Shown here: piece after piece, positions 18,975 to 27,920 of the stretch
How the letters are laid out: each line of letters starts with the position of its first letter
Numbering within the stretch: the first letter of the stretch is position 1
NCBI RefSeq assembly: GCF_000265245.1
Contig: NZ_AJKS02000009.1
Coordinates: forward strand, 723 to 64,722
DNA length: 64,000 nt
Direction of reading: 5' to 3'
Source: Halomonas smyrnensis AAD6
GTDB lineage: Bacteria; Pseudomonadota; Gammaproteobacteria; Pseudomonadales; Halomonadaceae
Notes under the pieces: generated by a model
Database searches by the model: none
What the model saw: only the letters and a program-made list of their open reading frames with translations
What the model was told of the DNA's origin: nothing
Program-made: the position numbers and the translations under genes

Positions 18975-18985
18975 ACGATCGCGCC

Positions 18986-19954
18986 TCAGTCCTCGACGCC
19001 GAAGAACTCGAGCACCTTGCCGAGGCCGCGCTTGGCCACCGTGACCGGGCGACCGTCATCCTGCGACCACTCGGCCATCGAGCCGTCGTAGAGGGCCACG
19101 TCGTCTAGCCCCATCACCTCGCTGAGCACGAACCAGTCGGTCGCCGCCCAGTGCCCGGTGTTGCAGAACGATACCGTCGGCTTGCCGGCCTCGATGCCCG
19201 CCGCCTCGGCGCGCGACTGCAGCACCTCCTGGTCGAGATACCAGGCCTGCTGACGCTCGACCAGCAGCGTCTGCTGAGGCAGGTTGAGCGCGCCGGGAAT
19301 GGTGCCCGGGACCTTGGCCGCAGGCGACTGGTTCTCGCCGCGGAAATAGTCCTCGGGGCGGGCGTCGACCAGCTGGGCCTGCCCCGCCTCGCGGGCGGCC
19401 TGCACGTCCTCGGTCGTCGCGATCAGCTCAGGCTGCAGCTCGCCCTCGAAGTCGGCGAATTCGCCGCGCTCGGGCGCGCCGCTGGCCACGTCCATGCCCT
19501 GGGCCTGCCAGCCGGCGAAGCCACCGTCGAGGATCGCGACCTCCTCGTGCCCCAGCACCTTGAAGGTCCAGTAGACCCGGGCCGCGCTGCCGAAGTCCGT
19601 GGCACCGGTACCGGCAGGCACGACGACCACGGTGTCGTCATTGTCGATGCCGAGGCCGCCGATCAGGCGCTCGAGGCTGGAAACGGGCGGCAACAGGCCG
19701 GTCACGCCGTCGCGAGACTCGCGCCAGCCGTCATCGGTGTAGCTGCTGTATACGCTGCCAGGAATATGCGCCGCCTCGAAGGTGCCACGATCGCCGCCGC
19801 CGTCGATGCCGGAGCGCACGTCGAGCACCACCAGATCGTCATCGTCGAGGCGATCGCTTAGCCAGTCGGCCTCCACCAGCGGCGAGACGTCGGCGGCCAG
19901 CGCCGAGGAAGCCGCCATCATCAATCCAGCGCCTGTCAGAAGGGGTTTCCACAT
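18986..19954 (-). CDS. Periplasmic tandem-rhodanese thiosulfate sulfurtransferase
   Basis: A 322-residue protein with a signal peptide (MWKPLLTGAGLMMAASSALA) and two rhodanese domains (about 28-150 and 180-305). The active-site loop of the second domain is SFCNTGHWA, with the sulfur-accepting cysteine. Such enzymes move sulfane sulfur from thiosulfate or 3-mercaptopyruvate to an acceptor. The start ATG at 19954 gives a standard signal peptide with AGAGAGG upstream; an in-frame ATG six codons earlier is less likely. It is the first of the sulfur genes on this strand, with its own terminator. Confidence 0.88.
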   Translation of the reverse strand: MWKPLLTGAGLMMAASSALAADVSPLVEADWLSDRLDDDDLVVLDVRSGIDGGGDRGTFEAAHIPGSVYSSYTDDGWRESRDGVTGLLPPVSSLERLIGGLGIDNDDTVVVVPAGTGATDFGSAARVYWTFKVLGHEEVAILDGGFAGWQAQGMDVASGAPERGEFADFEGELQPELIATTEDVQAAREAGQAQLVDARPEDYFRGENQSPAAKVPGTIPGALNLPQQTLLVERQQAWYLDQEVLQSRAEAAGIEAGKPTVSFCNTGHWAATDWFVLSEVMGLDDVALYDGSMAEWSQDDGRPVTVAKRGLGKVLEFFGVED

Positions 19955-20087
19955 ATACCTGACCTCTCTCATCGGGATTAAGGAGCCCCATTATCCGGGT
20001 CGGCGTCACCACTGCAATATACGCCAAACGCATCAATCAGAATTATTTAAGCGTATAAAGTTATTACGCCCCTCACCCGGTGGGGTA

Positions 20088-20765
20088 TCAGCCCAGCGAA
20101 AACTCCCCGCCGCGCTCGATCGCCTTTCGATACCCCGGCCGCTCGCGGCAGCGGGCCAGGAAGTCCTGCAGCCGGGGCGCCGACTCGAGCCCGCCGCGCC
20201 CCTCGAGCGCCAGCACCGGGAAGCTCATCTGGATGTCCGCCGCCGAGAAGGCCTCTCCGGCGAACCAGGTCGCGCCCTCGAGCTCGGCCTCCCAGAAGTC
20301 GCGCAGCTCGGTGATGCGCGGCCCCAGGAAGTTCTGCTCCACGCCCTTGGCGAACTGCCGCCCCAGCGGCCGCGCCAGGGCCGGCACCGGCGGCTTGCCG
20401 AGGCGCGAGAACACTAGCCGCATCACCAGCGGCGGCATCGCCGACCCCTCGGCGTGGTGCAGCCAGAAGCGATAACGCTCGCGCTCATCGCTGCCGACGG
20501 GCGGCGCCAACCGGCCGTCGGCATCGAGATGCTCGAGCAGGTATTCGATGATCGCCCCGGACTCGGCGATGGCCCGCCCACCCCGCGCTTCGTCGGTGAT
20601 CACCGGCGACTTGCCCAGCGGATGCACCTCTTTCAACGAGGCCGGGGCCAGCATGGTCTCGGGATCACGCCGATAAACGACCAGCTCATACTCGACACCC
20701 AGCTCCTCCAGCAGCCACAGCACGCGCTGGGAACGCGAGTTCTCCAGATGATGTACGCGAATCAT
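20088..20765 (-). CDS. Glutathione S-transferase family protein
   Basis: A 225-residue cytosolic GST. The N-terminal thioredoxin-like domain (MIRVHHLENSRSQRVLWLLE) includes SPVITD and ESGAIIEYL glutathione-binding elements, and a helical C-terminal domain carries FAGEAFSAADIQM. The start at 20765 has GGGAGAG in good position; a 24-codon upstream extension is not GST-like. Substrate is unknown. It may conjugate electrophiles or act as a peroxidase. It appears monocistronic. Confidence 0.88.
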   Translation of the reverse strand: MIRVHHLENSRSQRVLWLLEELGVEYELVVYRRDPETMLAPASLKEVHPLGKSPVITDEARGGRAIAESGAIIEYLLEHLDADGRLAPPVGSDERERYRFWLHHAEGSAMPPLVMRLVFSRLGKPPVPALARPLGRQFAKGVEQNFLGPRITELRDFWEAELEGATWFAGEAFSAADIQMSFPVLALEGRGGLESAPRLQDFLARCRERPGYRKAIERGGEFSLG

Positions 20766-20906
20766 GAGACGCTCTCCCTGTCCTTTCGTGAGTCGCCAGT
20801 GTAACGGCTTGGCCCAAGGTCGTCTTTGCCACCTCACAAGCCCTCTCTAGACTTGGAGAAACAGGGATTTAATGCGTCGTGCAACGGGCGTCACGGGGAG
20901 GACGGC

Positions 20907-21293
20907 ATGCGCAAGGTGCTGATAGTGGACGACGAGCCCAATATCGTCCTGTCGCTGGAGTTTCTGATGCAGCAGGCCGGCTTCGAGGTGGTGACCGCGG
21001 AGGACGGCGAGACGGCGCTGGCCCGTGTGTCCGAGACGCGACCGGATCTGATGCTGCTCGACATCAGCCTGCCGGGCATCGGCGGCTTCGATGTGCTGGA
21101 ACGGCTGCGCGCCGATCCCGACGTCGCCCGCCTCCCGATCATCATGCTCACCGCCCACGGGCGTGAGGTGGAACGCGAGAAGGGCCTGGCCCTGGGCGCC
21201 GACGACTACATCACCAAGCCCTTCTCGACCCGCGAGCTGGTCGAGCGCGTCAAAAGGCTGCTCGGCGACGCCGGACGGGAGGGCGAACCATGA
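20907..21293 (+). CDS. Single-domain CheY-like response regulator
   Basis: A 128-residue receiver with no output domain. VDDEPN at residues 7-12, the phospho-acceptor aspartate in [10 protein letters not shown] (about 52), the Thr in IIMLTAHG and the Lys in YITKPF are all present. The start ATG at 20907 has GGGGAGGA upstream. Its stop overlaps the start of the exonuclease fusion gene (ATGA), the first of three such overlaps leading to a histidine kinase gene. It is the probable partner of that kinase, and without a DNA-binding domain it must act by protein contact. Confidence 0.92.
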   Translation: MRKVLIVDDEPNIVLSLEFLMQQAGFEVVTAEDGETALARVSETRPDLMLLDISLPGIGGFDVLERLRADPDVARLPIIMLTAHGREVEREKGLALGADDYITKPFSTRELVERVKRLLGDAGREGEP

Positions 21294-23356
21294 CCCGCCG
21301 CCGTCCCGGTCCGCCTCGCCGCCAGACCCTGATCGGGCTGTGGCTGCTGCTCAGCGGCGTGAGCCTGCTGGGCGGCGCACTCTTCGCCCTGTGGCTCGAC
21401 GGCCTGCTGGCCCCCGAGGGCCTGGCCCGCGGGGCCCTGTGGGCCGGCAGCTTCTCCGGCGGCGGCACCATCTTCCTGGTCGGCCTGATCCTCGAACGGC
21501 GGCTGTTCATGCCGCTGCGGCATCTGCAGGTGCAGCTGGCACGCCTGGTGGCCAACCCCGATGCCGTAGACGACTATCCCCCGGAGGGCTGGCTGCGCGG
21601 CCTGGGGCCCGACCTGGTGCGCATCCGCGAGGCCTGGCGCGACGATCGTGCCCGGCTGGGCAACGCCCGCGCCGAAGGGGCGCGCAGCGCCGCCCGCATT
21701 CGCCAGGAGCTCGAGGCCCTGCTGCAGGTGCTGGACACGCCGCTGCTGCTCTGCGATCGCCATCGCCGGCTCCTGCTGTTCAACCCCGCCGCCGAGGCCC
21801 TGTTCGCCGATGCCCCCGGGCTGGGGCTCGGCAAGCGACTCGACACCCTGCTGCCCGCCGCCAGCCTGCAGGAGGCCCTGCGCCAGCTGCCCGAGGACGC
21901 GACGCCCAGGGACGTGCTGGTCCCCTGCGGCGAGCGCTGGCTGCGCGCGACCCTCAGACGGATCCCCGAGAGCCAGGGCGAGACCCTGCTGACGCTGGTG
22001 GATGCCACGGCCAGCTGGCACAACGAGCTGGGCGCCGGTGTGGCCCTGGCCGAGCTGCTGCCCGCCCTGCGCCGCCATGGCGCCGGTCTGACCAGCGCCG
22101 CCGATGCCCTGGGGCACCTGTCGGGCACCGATAACGACGCCCTGCGCCGGCGCCTGTCGGGGGTGGTCGAGGAGGAAGGGCGCGGGCTGGCCGATGGCCT
22201 GGAGCGGCTGGGCGAGACGCTCGATGCCCAGCAGTGCCAGGCCGAGCGCCTGTCCCCGCTGTGGTCCAACGATCTCTGGGCCGGCCTCGTCGAACGCCTG
22301 CCTGCCGGCGGCCCGACCCTCACGCCCATCGGCATGCCGGCCTGGCTCAAGGGCGATGCCCCGGTGCTGCTCGAGGCCCTGCACAGGCTGCTGACCCGGC
22401 TGGCCGAGCGCACCGGCGAGCCCCGCTTCGACGGCGAGGTCTGCCTGGGCAACCAGCGCGCCTACCTCGACCTGTGCTGGCAGGGGGCAGCGCTCAGCGA
22501 ACGCGAGCTGTCGGCCTGGCGAGGCGAACGCCTCGAGGCCCTGCCGCTGGCCCCGACCCTCGGCGAGGTGCTCCGCCAGCATGCCAGCGACGCCTGGAGC
22601 CTGGCCGATGAAGACGGCGCTCACGCCCGCCTGCGGCTGCCCCTGCCGGCGCTGAAGCGAGTGGGCGCCCCTCGTCCGGCTCCACCGCCACGCCCCGAGT
22701 TTCATGACTTCGGCATCGCCGAGCTGCCACCGCCGGACGCCGAGCTCGCCGCCCGGCCGCTGCGGGCGCTGGAAATCGTGGCCTGCGATACCGAGACCAC
22801 CGGCCTGGAGCTGCGCCGCGGCGACCGGGTGATCAGCATCGGGGCCTGCCGCATCGTCAACGCCCGGCTGCTGGCCAGCGAGACCTTCGACCTGCTCATC
22901 GATCCCGGCCGGCCGATTCCGCCGGCCAGCACCGCCATCCATGGGCTCACCGACGCCGACGTCGCCGGTGCCCCGCCCGCCGCCGTCGCCCTGCCGCGCT
23001 TTCGCGACTACGTCGGCGACGCCGTGCTGCTGGCCCACAACGCCGCCTTCGACCTGCTGGCCCTGCAGCCATCGGACGGCGGCGTCTCCCTCGACATGCC
23101 GGTGCTGGACAGCCTGCTGATCTCCCGCGGCCTGGACCCCAGCCTCGACGGCCATGACCTGGATTCCCTGGCCGAACGCTACGGACTCGCCTTCCCGCCG
23201 GGCAGCCGCCACACCGCCCTGGGGGATGCCCGGGTCACCGCCGAGCTGTGGCTGGCCCTGCTGCCGCGCCTCGAGGCCCGGGGCATCGACACCCTGGCGG
23301 CGGTACTGGCCCTGCAGGCGAGCGCCTTCGACCGGGAGGACGCCAGCGCCTCATGA
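21290..23356 (+). CDS. Membrane/PAS sensor-like module fused to a DnaQ-type 3'-5' exonuclease
   Basis: A 688-residue protein. Two membrane helices (about 12-35 and 48-68) are followed by a HAMP/coiled-coil stretch, a PAS-like domain (about 140-240) and a long Leu/Ala-rich region reminiscent of histidine-kinase cores but without H- or ATP-binding boxes. From about residue 494 it has a DEDDh exonuclease of the DNA polymerase III epsilon type: [18 protein letters not shown], then [13 protein letters not shown], so the catalytic residues are intact. Nuclease, DUF294 and SSS-kinase genes are known companions in the acetate (acs/actP) regulon of Pseudomonas. The membrane/PAS fusion to the nuclease is unusual. 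Both ends overlap neighbouring genes by 4 bases. Its substrate is unknown. Confidence 0.85.
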   Translation: MTRRRPGPPRRQTLIGLWLLLSGVSLLGGALFALWLDGLLAPEGLARGALWAGSFSGGGTIFLVGLILERRLFMPLRHLQVQLARLVANPDAVDDYPPEGWLRGLGPDLVRIREAWRDDRARLGNARAEGARSAARIRQELEALLQVLDTPLLLCDRHRRLLLFNPAAEALFADAPGLGLGKRLDTLLPAASLQEALRQLPEDATPRDVLVPCGERWLRATLRRIPESQGETLLTLVDATASWHNELGAGVALAELLPALRRHGAGLTSAADALGHLSGTDNDALRRRLSGVVEEEGRGLADGLERLGETLDAQQCQAERLSPLWSNDLWAGLVERLPAGGPTLTPIGMPAWLKGDAPVLLEALHRLLTRLAERTGEPRFDGEVCLGNQRAYLDLCWQGAALSERELSAWRGERLEALPLAPTLGEVLRQHASDAWSLADEDGAHARLRLPLPALKRVGAPRPAPPPRPEFHDFGIAELPPPDAELAARPLRALEIVACDTETTGLELRRGDRVISIGACRIVNARLLASETFDLLIDPGRPIPPASTAIHGLTDADVAGAPPAAVALPRFRDYVGDAVLLAHNAAFDLLALQPSDGGVSLDMPVLDSLLISRGLDPSLDGHDLDSLAERYGLAFPPGSRHTALGDARVTAELWLALLPRLEARGIDTLAAVLALQASAFDREDASAS

Positions 23357-23541
23357 TGACGTCACGCCGCAAGGAGCGCCTGGTCGCCCTGATCGTTCTG
23401 GCGACGCTGCTGTTCACGCCGCCGCTGCTGCTGGTCACCGAGCGCCTGGGGCCCGGCGCCCTGACGCTGTATGTCTTCCTGGTCTGGGCCGCGGTGATCG
23501 GGCTGGCCGCCTGGCTGCTGGAAGGCGGGCGCCGGGAATGA
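23353..23541 (+). CDS. Small two-helix membrane protein in the kinase cassette
   Basis: A 62-residue protein with two hydrophobic helices (about 10-26, VALIVLATLLFTPPLLL, and 37-54, LTLYVFLVWAAVIGLAAWLL) and charged ends. The ATG at 23353 overlaps the exonuclease stop, and its TGA overlaps the kinase ATG. This conserved coupling shows it is a real gene. It resembles the small membrane proteins encoded next to SSS-type kinases and transporters. The role is unknown, perhaps an accessory subunit of the kinase. Confidence 0.75.
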   Translation: MMTSRRKERLVALIVLATLLFTPPLLLVTERLGPGALTLYVFLVWAAVIGLAAWLLEGGRRE

Positions 23542-26309
23542 GCCTGCGCGGCGAGTGGACCGTGCTGGCCGTGGCCTTCGGCTACCTGGCCCTGCTGTTC
23601 CTGATCGCCGCCTGGGGCGACCGGCGCGCCACACGAGGCCGATCGATCATCGGCTCCCCCACCATCTACGCGCTGTCGATCGCCGTCTACTGCACCGCCT
23701 GGACCTTCTACGGCAGCGTCGGGCGCGCCGCCGAGACCGGCCCCAGCTTCCTGCTGATCTATCTCGGCCCGACGCTGGCCATGCTGCTGGCCCCCTTCGT
23801 GACGCGCAAGATGGTGCGCATCGCCCGCGCCCAGCGCCTCACGTCGATCGCCGATTTCATCAGCGCCCGCTACGGCAAGAGTACCGGGCTGGGCGCCCTG
23901 GTGGCGCTGATCGCCCTGATCGGCATCACGCCCTACATCGCCCTGCAGCTCAAGGCCATCACGCTGAGTCACGCGGTACTGGTCGACTACCCCGTAACGG
24001 CCGGCCAGGCCCTGGAGACCACCGCCTTCTGGGCCGATAAGTCGTTCTGGGTGGCGCTGGTGCTGGCGGTGTTCATCATCCTGTTCGGCACCCGCCACCT
24101 GGACGCCAGCGAACGCCACGAGGGCATGGTCGCCGCCATTGCCTTCGAGTCGCTGGTCAAGCTGGCGGCCTTCCTGGCGGTCGGCGCGTTCACGGTCTTC
24201 GTGCTCTACCGCGGCCCCGGCGAGCTGTTCACCCGGGTCGCCGAGACCCCGAACCTGCTCGGGGTGCTGGGCCTGGCCGCGGTACCGGGCGGCGCCCTGG
24301 GCTGGGTGGGCACCCTCGCCCTGGCCTTTTTGGCCTTCCTCGGCCTGCCACGCCAGTTCCAGGTGATGGTGGTCGAGAACGTCGACGAGCGACACATCAT
24401 CCGGGCGGCCTGGCTGTTTCCGCTGTATCTGCTGGCGATCAACCTGTTCGTGCTGCCCATCGCCCTGGCCGGCCTGCTGGGCGATGCCGGGGGCGATCCG
24501 GACAGCTTCGTGCTGACGCTGCCGCTGGCCACCGGCGCCGAGGGGCTGCCGCTGCTGGTCTTCATCGGCGGCCTGTCGGCGGCCACGGGCATGATGATCG
24601 TCGAGACCATCGCGCTGTCCACCATGGTCAGCAACCAGCTGGTGATGCCGCTGCTGCTGCGCGCCCGGCTGCTGCCCCGCGGCGGCCAGGGCGCGCTGGC
24701 CGGCTGGATGCTCGGCGTGCGGCGTCTGGCGATACTGGCCATCCTGCTGCTGGGCTACGGCTACCATGCGCTGGTGGGTGACGCCTACAGCCTGGTCACC
24801 ATCGGCCTGGTGTCCTTCGCCGCGGCGGCCCAGTTCACCCCCGCACTGCTGATCGGCCTCTACTGGCGCGGCGCCAATCGGCTCGGCGCCGGACTCGGCC
24901 TCACGGCCGGCTTCATCGTCTGGGCCTGGACGCTGCTGATCCCGGGCTTCGCCCAGTCCGGCTGGCTCGACGCCGGCTTCCTGACCCAGGGCCCGTTCGG
25001 CATCGCCTGGCTCCGGCCCTATGCGCTGTTCGGCCTGGAAGGCTGGGATATCTACACCCATGCGCTGCTGTGGAGCCTGGTGGCCAATGTCGGCCTGCTG
25101 GTCGGCGTCTCGCTGTTTACGCGGCCGTCGGCGCTGGAACAGACCCAGGCCGCGCTGTTCACCGAGGCGCTGCATCCGCGCCTCGACCAGGCCTCGCTGG
25201 GGCATGCCGGCCACACGCCGCGCGGCGAGCTACGCGCCCTGCTCGACCGCTATCTGGGCGCGGCCACCACCGCCAGAGTCTTCGCCGAGGAACCCGATCA
25301 GGACGACCGGCACCCCGCGTCGCCGGCGCTGGTGGCGCGGGGCGAACGGGCGCTGGCCGGGGCGCTGGGCAGCGCCTCGGCCCGGGTGCTGATCGACTCG
25401 GTGGTGCGCGGAGAAGCCCTCGACCTGCCGGCGCTGCTGAGCGTGCTCGATACCACCTCCGAGACGCTGGAGATGAACCGCCGCCTCGAGCAGAAGTCCC
25501 GCGAGCTCGAGCGCACCGGCGAGGCGCTGCGCGAGGCCAATGAACGGCTGCGCGAACTCGACCGCCTCAAGGACGAGTTCGTGGCCATGGTCAGCCACGA
25601 GCTGAGGACGCCCTTGACCTCGATCCGCGCCTTCGCCGAGATCCTGCGCGATCATCGCGACCTGCCCGACGACAAGCGCGAGCACTTCCTCGAGGTGGTG
25701 GTACGCGAGAGCCAGCGGCTGTCTCGACTGATCGAGGAGATTCTCGACCTGGCCCGCCTCGAGAGCGGCCGCCTGACGCTGCATCCCGAGCGGCTCGATC
25801 TCGCCGAGCTGGCCCGACACGGCGTCGAGGCGGTGCAGCGCCCCCTGGAGGAGCGCGGCATCACGCTGGAGGTGGCCCTCGAGGTGGACGCCGCGCCGGT
25901 GATCGGCGACCCCGACCGGCTGGAACAGGTGATCATCAACCTGCTCGACAACGCCGGCAAGTTCGCCGACGGCGCGGCCCCGCGCGTGCGCCTGGCGCTG
26001 ACCCGCCACAAGCGCGGTTTTCGGCTGGCCGTGGAGGACAACGGCCCCGGCATCGCCGAGGCCGAGCGCGAGCGGGTGTTCGAGAAGTTCCACCAGATCC
26101 AGCACCAGGACGACGGCGCGCCCCGCGCCCGCCCCCGGGGCACCGGGCTGGGCCTGCCGATCTCGCGCGGTATCGTCGCCCATCTCGGCGGCCGGCTGTG
26201 GGTGGAAGACGCCCCGACGCTGGGCGGCGCCTGTCTGGTGATGGAGCTGCCGGCGGCCCCCGACGATTCGGCTAGCTCGACGCCTGTGCCCGCTTCACCA
26301 GCCGCCTAA
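23538..26309 (+). CDS. Sodium/solute symporter-domain sensor histidine kinase (CrbS-like)
   Basis: A 923-residue kinase. Residues 1-560 form an SSS-family (SLC5-like) membrane domain of about 13 helices. A linker and coiled coil (about 620-680) lead to HisKA (MVSHELRTPLTSIRAF, about 687) and HATPase_c with N-box LLDNAGKF, G1 EDNGPGIAE and G2 GTGLGLPIS. This architecture is that of CrbS/MctS, which senses acetate or other carboxylates and controls acetate utilisation in Vibrio and Pseudomonas. The start overlaps the small membrane gene (ATGA). Unlike CrbS systems with a LuxR-type CrbR, the regulator in this cassette is a lone receiver. The 3' end overlaps the convergent DUF294 gene by 38 bases. 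Confidence 0.92.
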   Translation: MSLRGEWTVLAVAFGYLALLFLIAAWGDRRATRGRSIIGSPTIYALSIAVYCTAWTFYGSVGRAAETGPSFLLIYLGPTLAMLLAPFVTRKMVRIARAQRLTSIADFISARYGKSTGLGALVALIALIGITPYIALQLKAITLSHAVLVDYPVTAGQALETTAFWADKSFWVALVLAVFIILFGTRHLDASERHEGMVAAIAFESLVKLAAFLAVGAFTVFVLYRGPGELFTRVAETPNLLGVLGLAAVPGGALGWVGTLALAFLAFLGLPRQFQVMVVENVDERHIIRAAWLFPLYLLAINLFVLPIALAGLLGDAGGDPDSFVLTLPLATGAEGLPLLVFIGGLSAATGMMIVETIALSTMVSNQLVMPLLLRARLLPRGGQGALAGWMLGVRRLAILAILLLGYGYHALVGDAYSLVTIGLVSFAAAAQFTPALLIGLYWRGANRLGAGLGLTAGFIVWAWTLLIPGFAQSGWLDAGFLTQGPFGIAWLRPYALFGLEGWDIYTHALLWSLVANVGLLVGVSLFTRPSALEQTQAALFTEALHPRLDQASLGHAGHTPRGELRALLDRYLGAATTARVFAEEPDQDDRHPASPALVARGERALAGALGSASARVLIDSVVRGEALDLPALLSVLDTTSETLEMNRRLEQKSRELERTGEALREANERLRELDRLKDEFVAMVSHELRTPLTSIRAFAEILRDHRDLPDDKREHFLEVVVRESQRLSRLIEEILDLARLESGRLTLHPERLDLAELARHGVEAVQRPLEERGITLEVALEVDAAPVIGDPDRLEQVIINLLDNAGKFADGAAPRVRLALTRHKRGFRLAVEDNGPGIAEAERERVFEKFHQIQHQDDGAPRARPRGTGLGLPISRGIVAHLGGRLWVEDAPTLGGACLVMELPAAPDDSASSTPVPASPAA

Positions 26310-27402
26310 TAAGAGCCAGGTCATGGCGCAGCAGCAGGCGCTGATCCTCGCCGAGCGCGTCGAGGTCGATCCAGCCATCGGCGGCGCGGCCCTGACGCAG
26401 GGCATCCCGCTGAGCCGTCAGCATCAGCGCCTGCAACCGCTCCAGCGCCCGTCGCAGTTCGGCCGCATGCGACGCGTCCAGCGCCCCCGCCAGCACCAGC
26501 GCGGCCAGGCGTTCGCGGGTGGCCATCGCCCGCACGCGATGTCGCACGCTCAGCAGGCGCACGGCGCCGACCAGCGGCAACAGTCCACAATGCTTGAGAT
26601 CCAGCGCCGACTCGGCCGGTGCCCCCTCGCCCCCGCCGGCCAGTCGCCCGAAGCGATCGAGCGCCACCGGACACTCGTTCAACAGCGCCGCCATCTCGTC
26701 GAGAAACAGTCCGGCCACGGGCACGTGACGCATCACCCCATCGATCAGCCCGCTCGCCAGCGTGGCATCGCCGTACACCGGTGAAGCATCGAGCAGGATA
26801 TTGGCCTGCTGCACGCGCTTGACCCGCCGCTCGGCGGTCCAGATGGCCAGCTGGGCCCGCCACTCCGAAAGGCGCTTGCGCCACATCGGCCAGCGCGCCA
26901 TGACGTGCCCCGGACAGAGCGGGATGCCGGCGGCGTCGAGACGCGCGGTGAAGCGCTCGCCCAGCGCCTGAAAGTACCCATCGATCTGGGTATGACGGGC
27001 GTCCGGATAGTCGGCGATGACCATGGCATTGTCCTGGTCCGGCACCAGCAGGCTCTCATGGCGAGCCGCCGACCCCAGCGTCATCACGCAGAACGCCAGC
27101 GGCGGCGCGCCCCAGCCCTGCTCCTGCATGGCGTCGAGTGACGCCTCGATGGCCCGACGATAGAGCGCATCATTGTGGTCGCTGATCAGCTGGCTGATGC
27201 GCCAGGCGGGCAGATCGAGGCGCACCAGCGCCTCCACCAGATGCCGCTGCCAGGCATGCGCCTCGGCCAGGCCCGGCGTCGGCCCCAGACGCTCGATGGC
27301 CTCGGCCAGCGGCGCGAGCAGCGCCGGCAGCCGTCCGACATCGGGCACGATGTCGTCGGCAAACAGCGAGCGCCAGGCAGAAGGACGGTGAAGCAGATGC
27401 AT
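26272..27402 (-). CDS. DUF294 putative nucleotidyltransferase
   Basis: A 376-residue protein. A helical N-terminus leads to a nucleotidyltransferase-like core with MTLGSAARHES and DQDNAMVIAD (G-S and D-x-D metal-binding pattern, about residues 110-135), then the DUF294 C-terminal helical domain. Relatives beside acs/actP genes often carry N-terminal cNMP-binding and CBS domains, which are missing here. The chosen ATG at 27402 precedes MHLLHRPSAW; an in-frame extension to 27504 looks non-coding. It is convergent with the kinase gene and overlaps its 3' end. Function is unproven; a link to the acetate regulon is inferred. Confidence 0.8.
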   Translation of the reverse strand: MHLLHRPSAWRSLFADDIVPDVGRLPALLAPLAEAIERLGPTPGLAEAHAWQRHLVEALVRLDLPAWRISQLISDHNDALYRRAIEASLDAMQEQGWGAPPLAFCVMTLGSAARHESLLVPDQDNAMVIADYPDARHTQIDGYFQALGERFTARLDAAGIPLCPGHVMARWPMWRKRLSEWRAQLAIWTAERRVKRVQQANILLDASPVYGDATLASGLIDGVMRHVPVAGLFLDEMAALLNECPVALDRFGRLAGGGEGAPAESALDLKHCGLLPLVGAVRLLSVRHRVRAMATRERLAALVLAGALDASHAAELRRALERLQALMLTAQRDALRQGRAADGWIDLDALGEDQRLLLRHDLALIRRLVKRAQASS

Positions 27403-27501
27403 GACAGCTCTCGATGGGGGGATCGCCTCCAGCGTAGCAAGCGCCTCGTGCTTTCCGATTGACCGGGAACAGTCATCCGGTGCCCTGTCCGGATGCCCGA
27501 C

Positions 27502-27534
27502 CAAAAAAAGACGGCGCCCCTGGGGGGCGCCGTC
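27502..27534 (-). terminator. Strong Rho-independent terminator of the hlyU-like gene
   Basis: An 11-base-pair perfect stem (GACGGCGCCCC / GGGGCGCCGTC) with a three-base loop, followed on the minus strand by seven T residues. Confidence 0.9.
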
Positions 27535-27567
27535 GCTCGGAAGCCTGTGGCCGGACCGGAGATCGGC

Positions 27568-27870
27568 TCAGCGATCGTCGAACAGGGCGTCGCCCACCTC
27601 GTCGATCATCCGCTCGGCCTTGCTGACCATCAGCGCATCGCAGGCCTCGCGCCCGGGCACCACGTCGGAGCGCTCGAAGCGATGCTCGAGCATCTCCTCC
27701 CCTTCGCCGCGGGGCTTGCGGATCCAGCCGCTGACGCGATACTGGCCGCCCACCTCCTCGGACTGAGGCACGATCAGGTAGCCCTGATAGGACACCGGCT
27801 CGCCCTCTGGCGCGGCGGCAGGCGACGTGTCTCCCTGGCCGAACAGACCGGATAGCAGTTTCTTCAGCAT
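27568..27870 (-). CDS. HlyU-family regulator-like small protein
   Basis: A 100-residue protein. The first ten residues (MLKKLLSGLFG) are followed by a linker and a domain with YQGYLIVPQSEEVGGQYRVSGWI and HRFERSDVVP, which matches the HlyU family named after a Vibrio haemolysin activator. It lacks the ArsR-type helix-turn-helix of the well-studied HlyU, so DNA binding is doubtful. The start at 27870 has AGGAGG at ideal spacing. It lies between argG's terminator and its own terminator, so it forms a single-gene unit. Confidence 0.75.
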   Translation of the reverse strand: MLKKLLSGLFGQGDTSPAAAPEGEPVSYQGYLIVPQSEEVGGQYRVSGWIRKPRGEGEEMLEHRFERSDVVPGREACDALMVSKAERMIDEVGDALFDDR

Positions 27871-27885
27871 CGAAGCCTCCTGGAT

Positions 27886-27911
27886 CAAAAACGCCGACCC
27901 GATCGTCGGCG
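27886..27911 (-). terminator. Rho-independent terminator of argG
   Basis: A 7-base-pair stem (CGCCGAC / GTCGGCG) with a six-base loop and TTTTT on the minus strand, ten bases after the argG stop. Confidence 0.8.
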
Positions 27912-27920
27912 CTTTCTGGA

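Noticed and set aside
23154..23537. Upstream extension of the SSS kinase to 23154
   Set aside because: It lies inside the exonuclease gene in a shadow frame; the ATG at 23538 overlaps the preceding stop and matches the membrane domain start.
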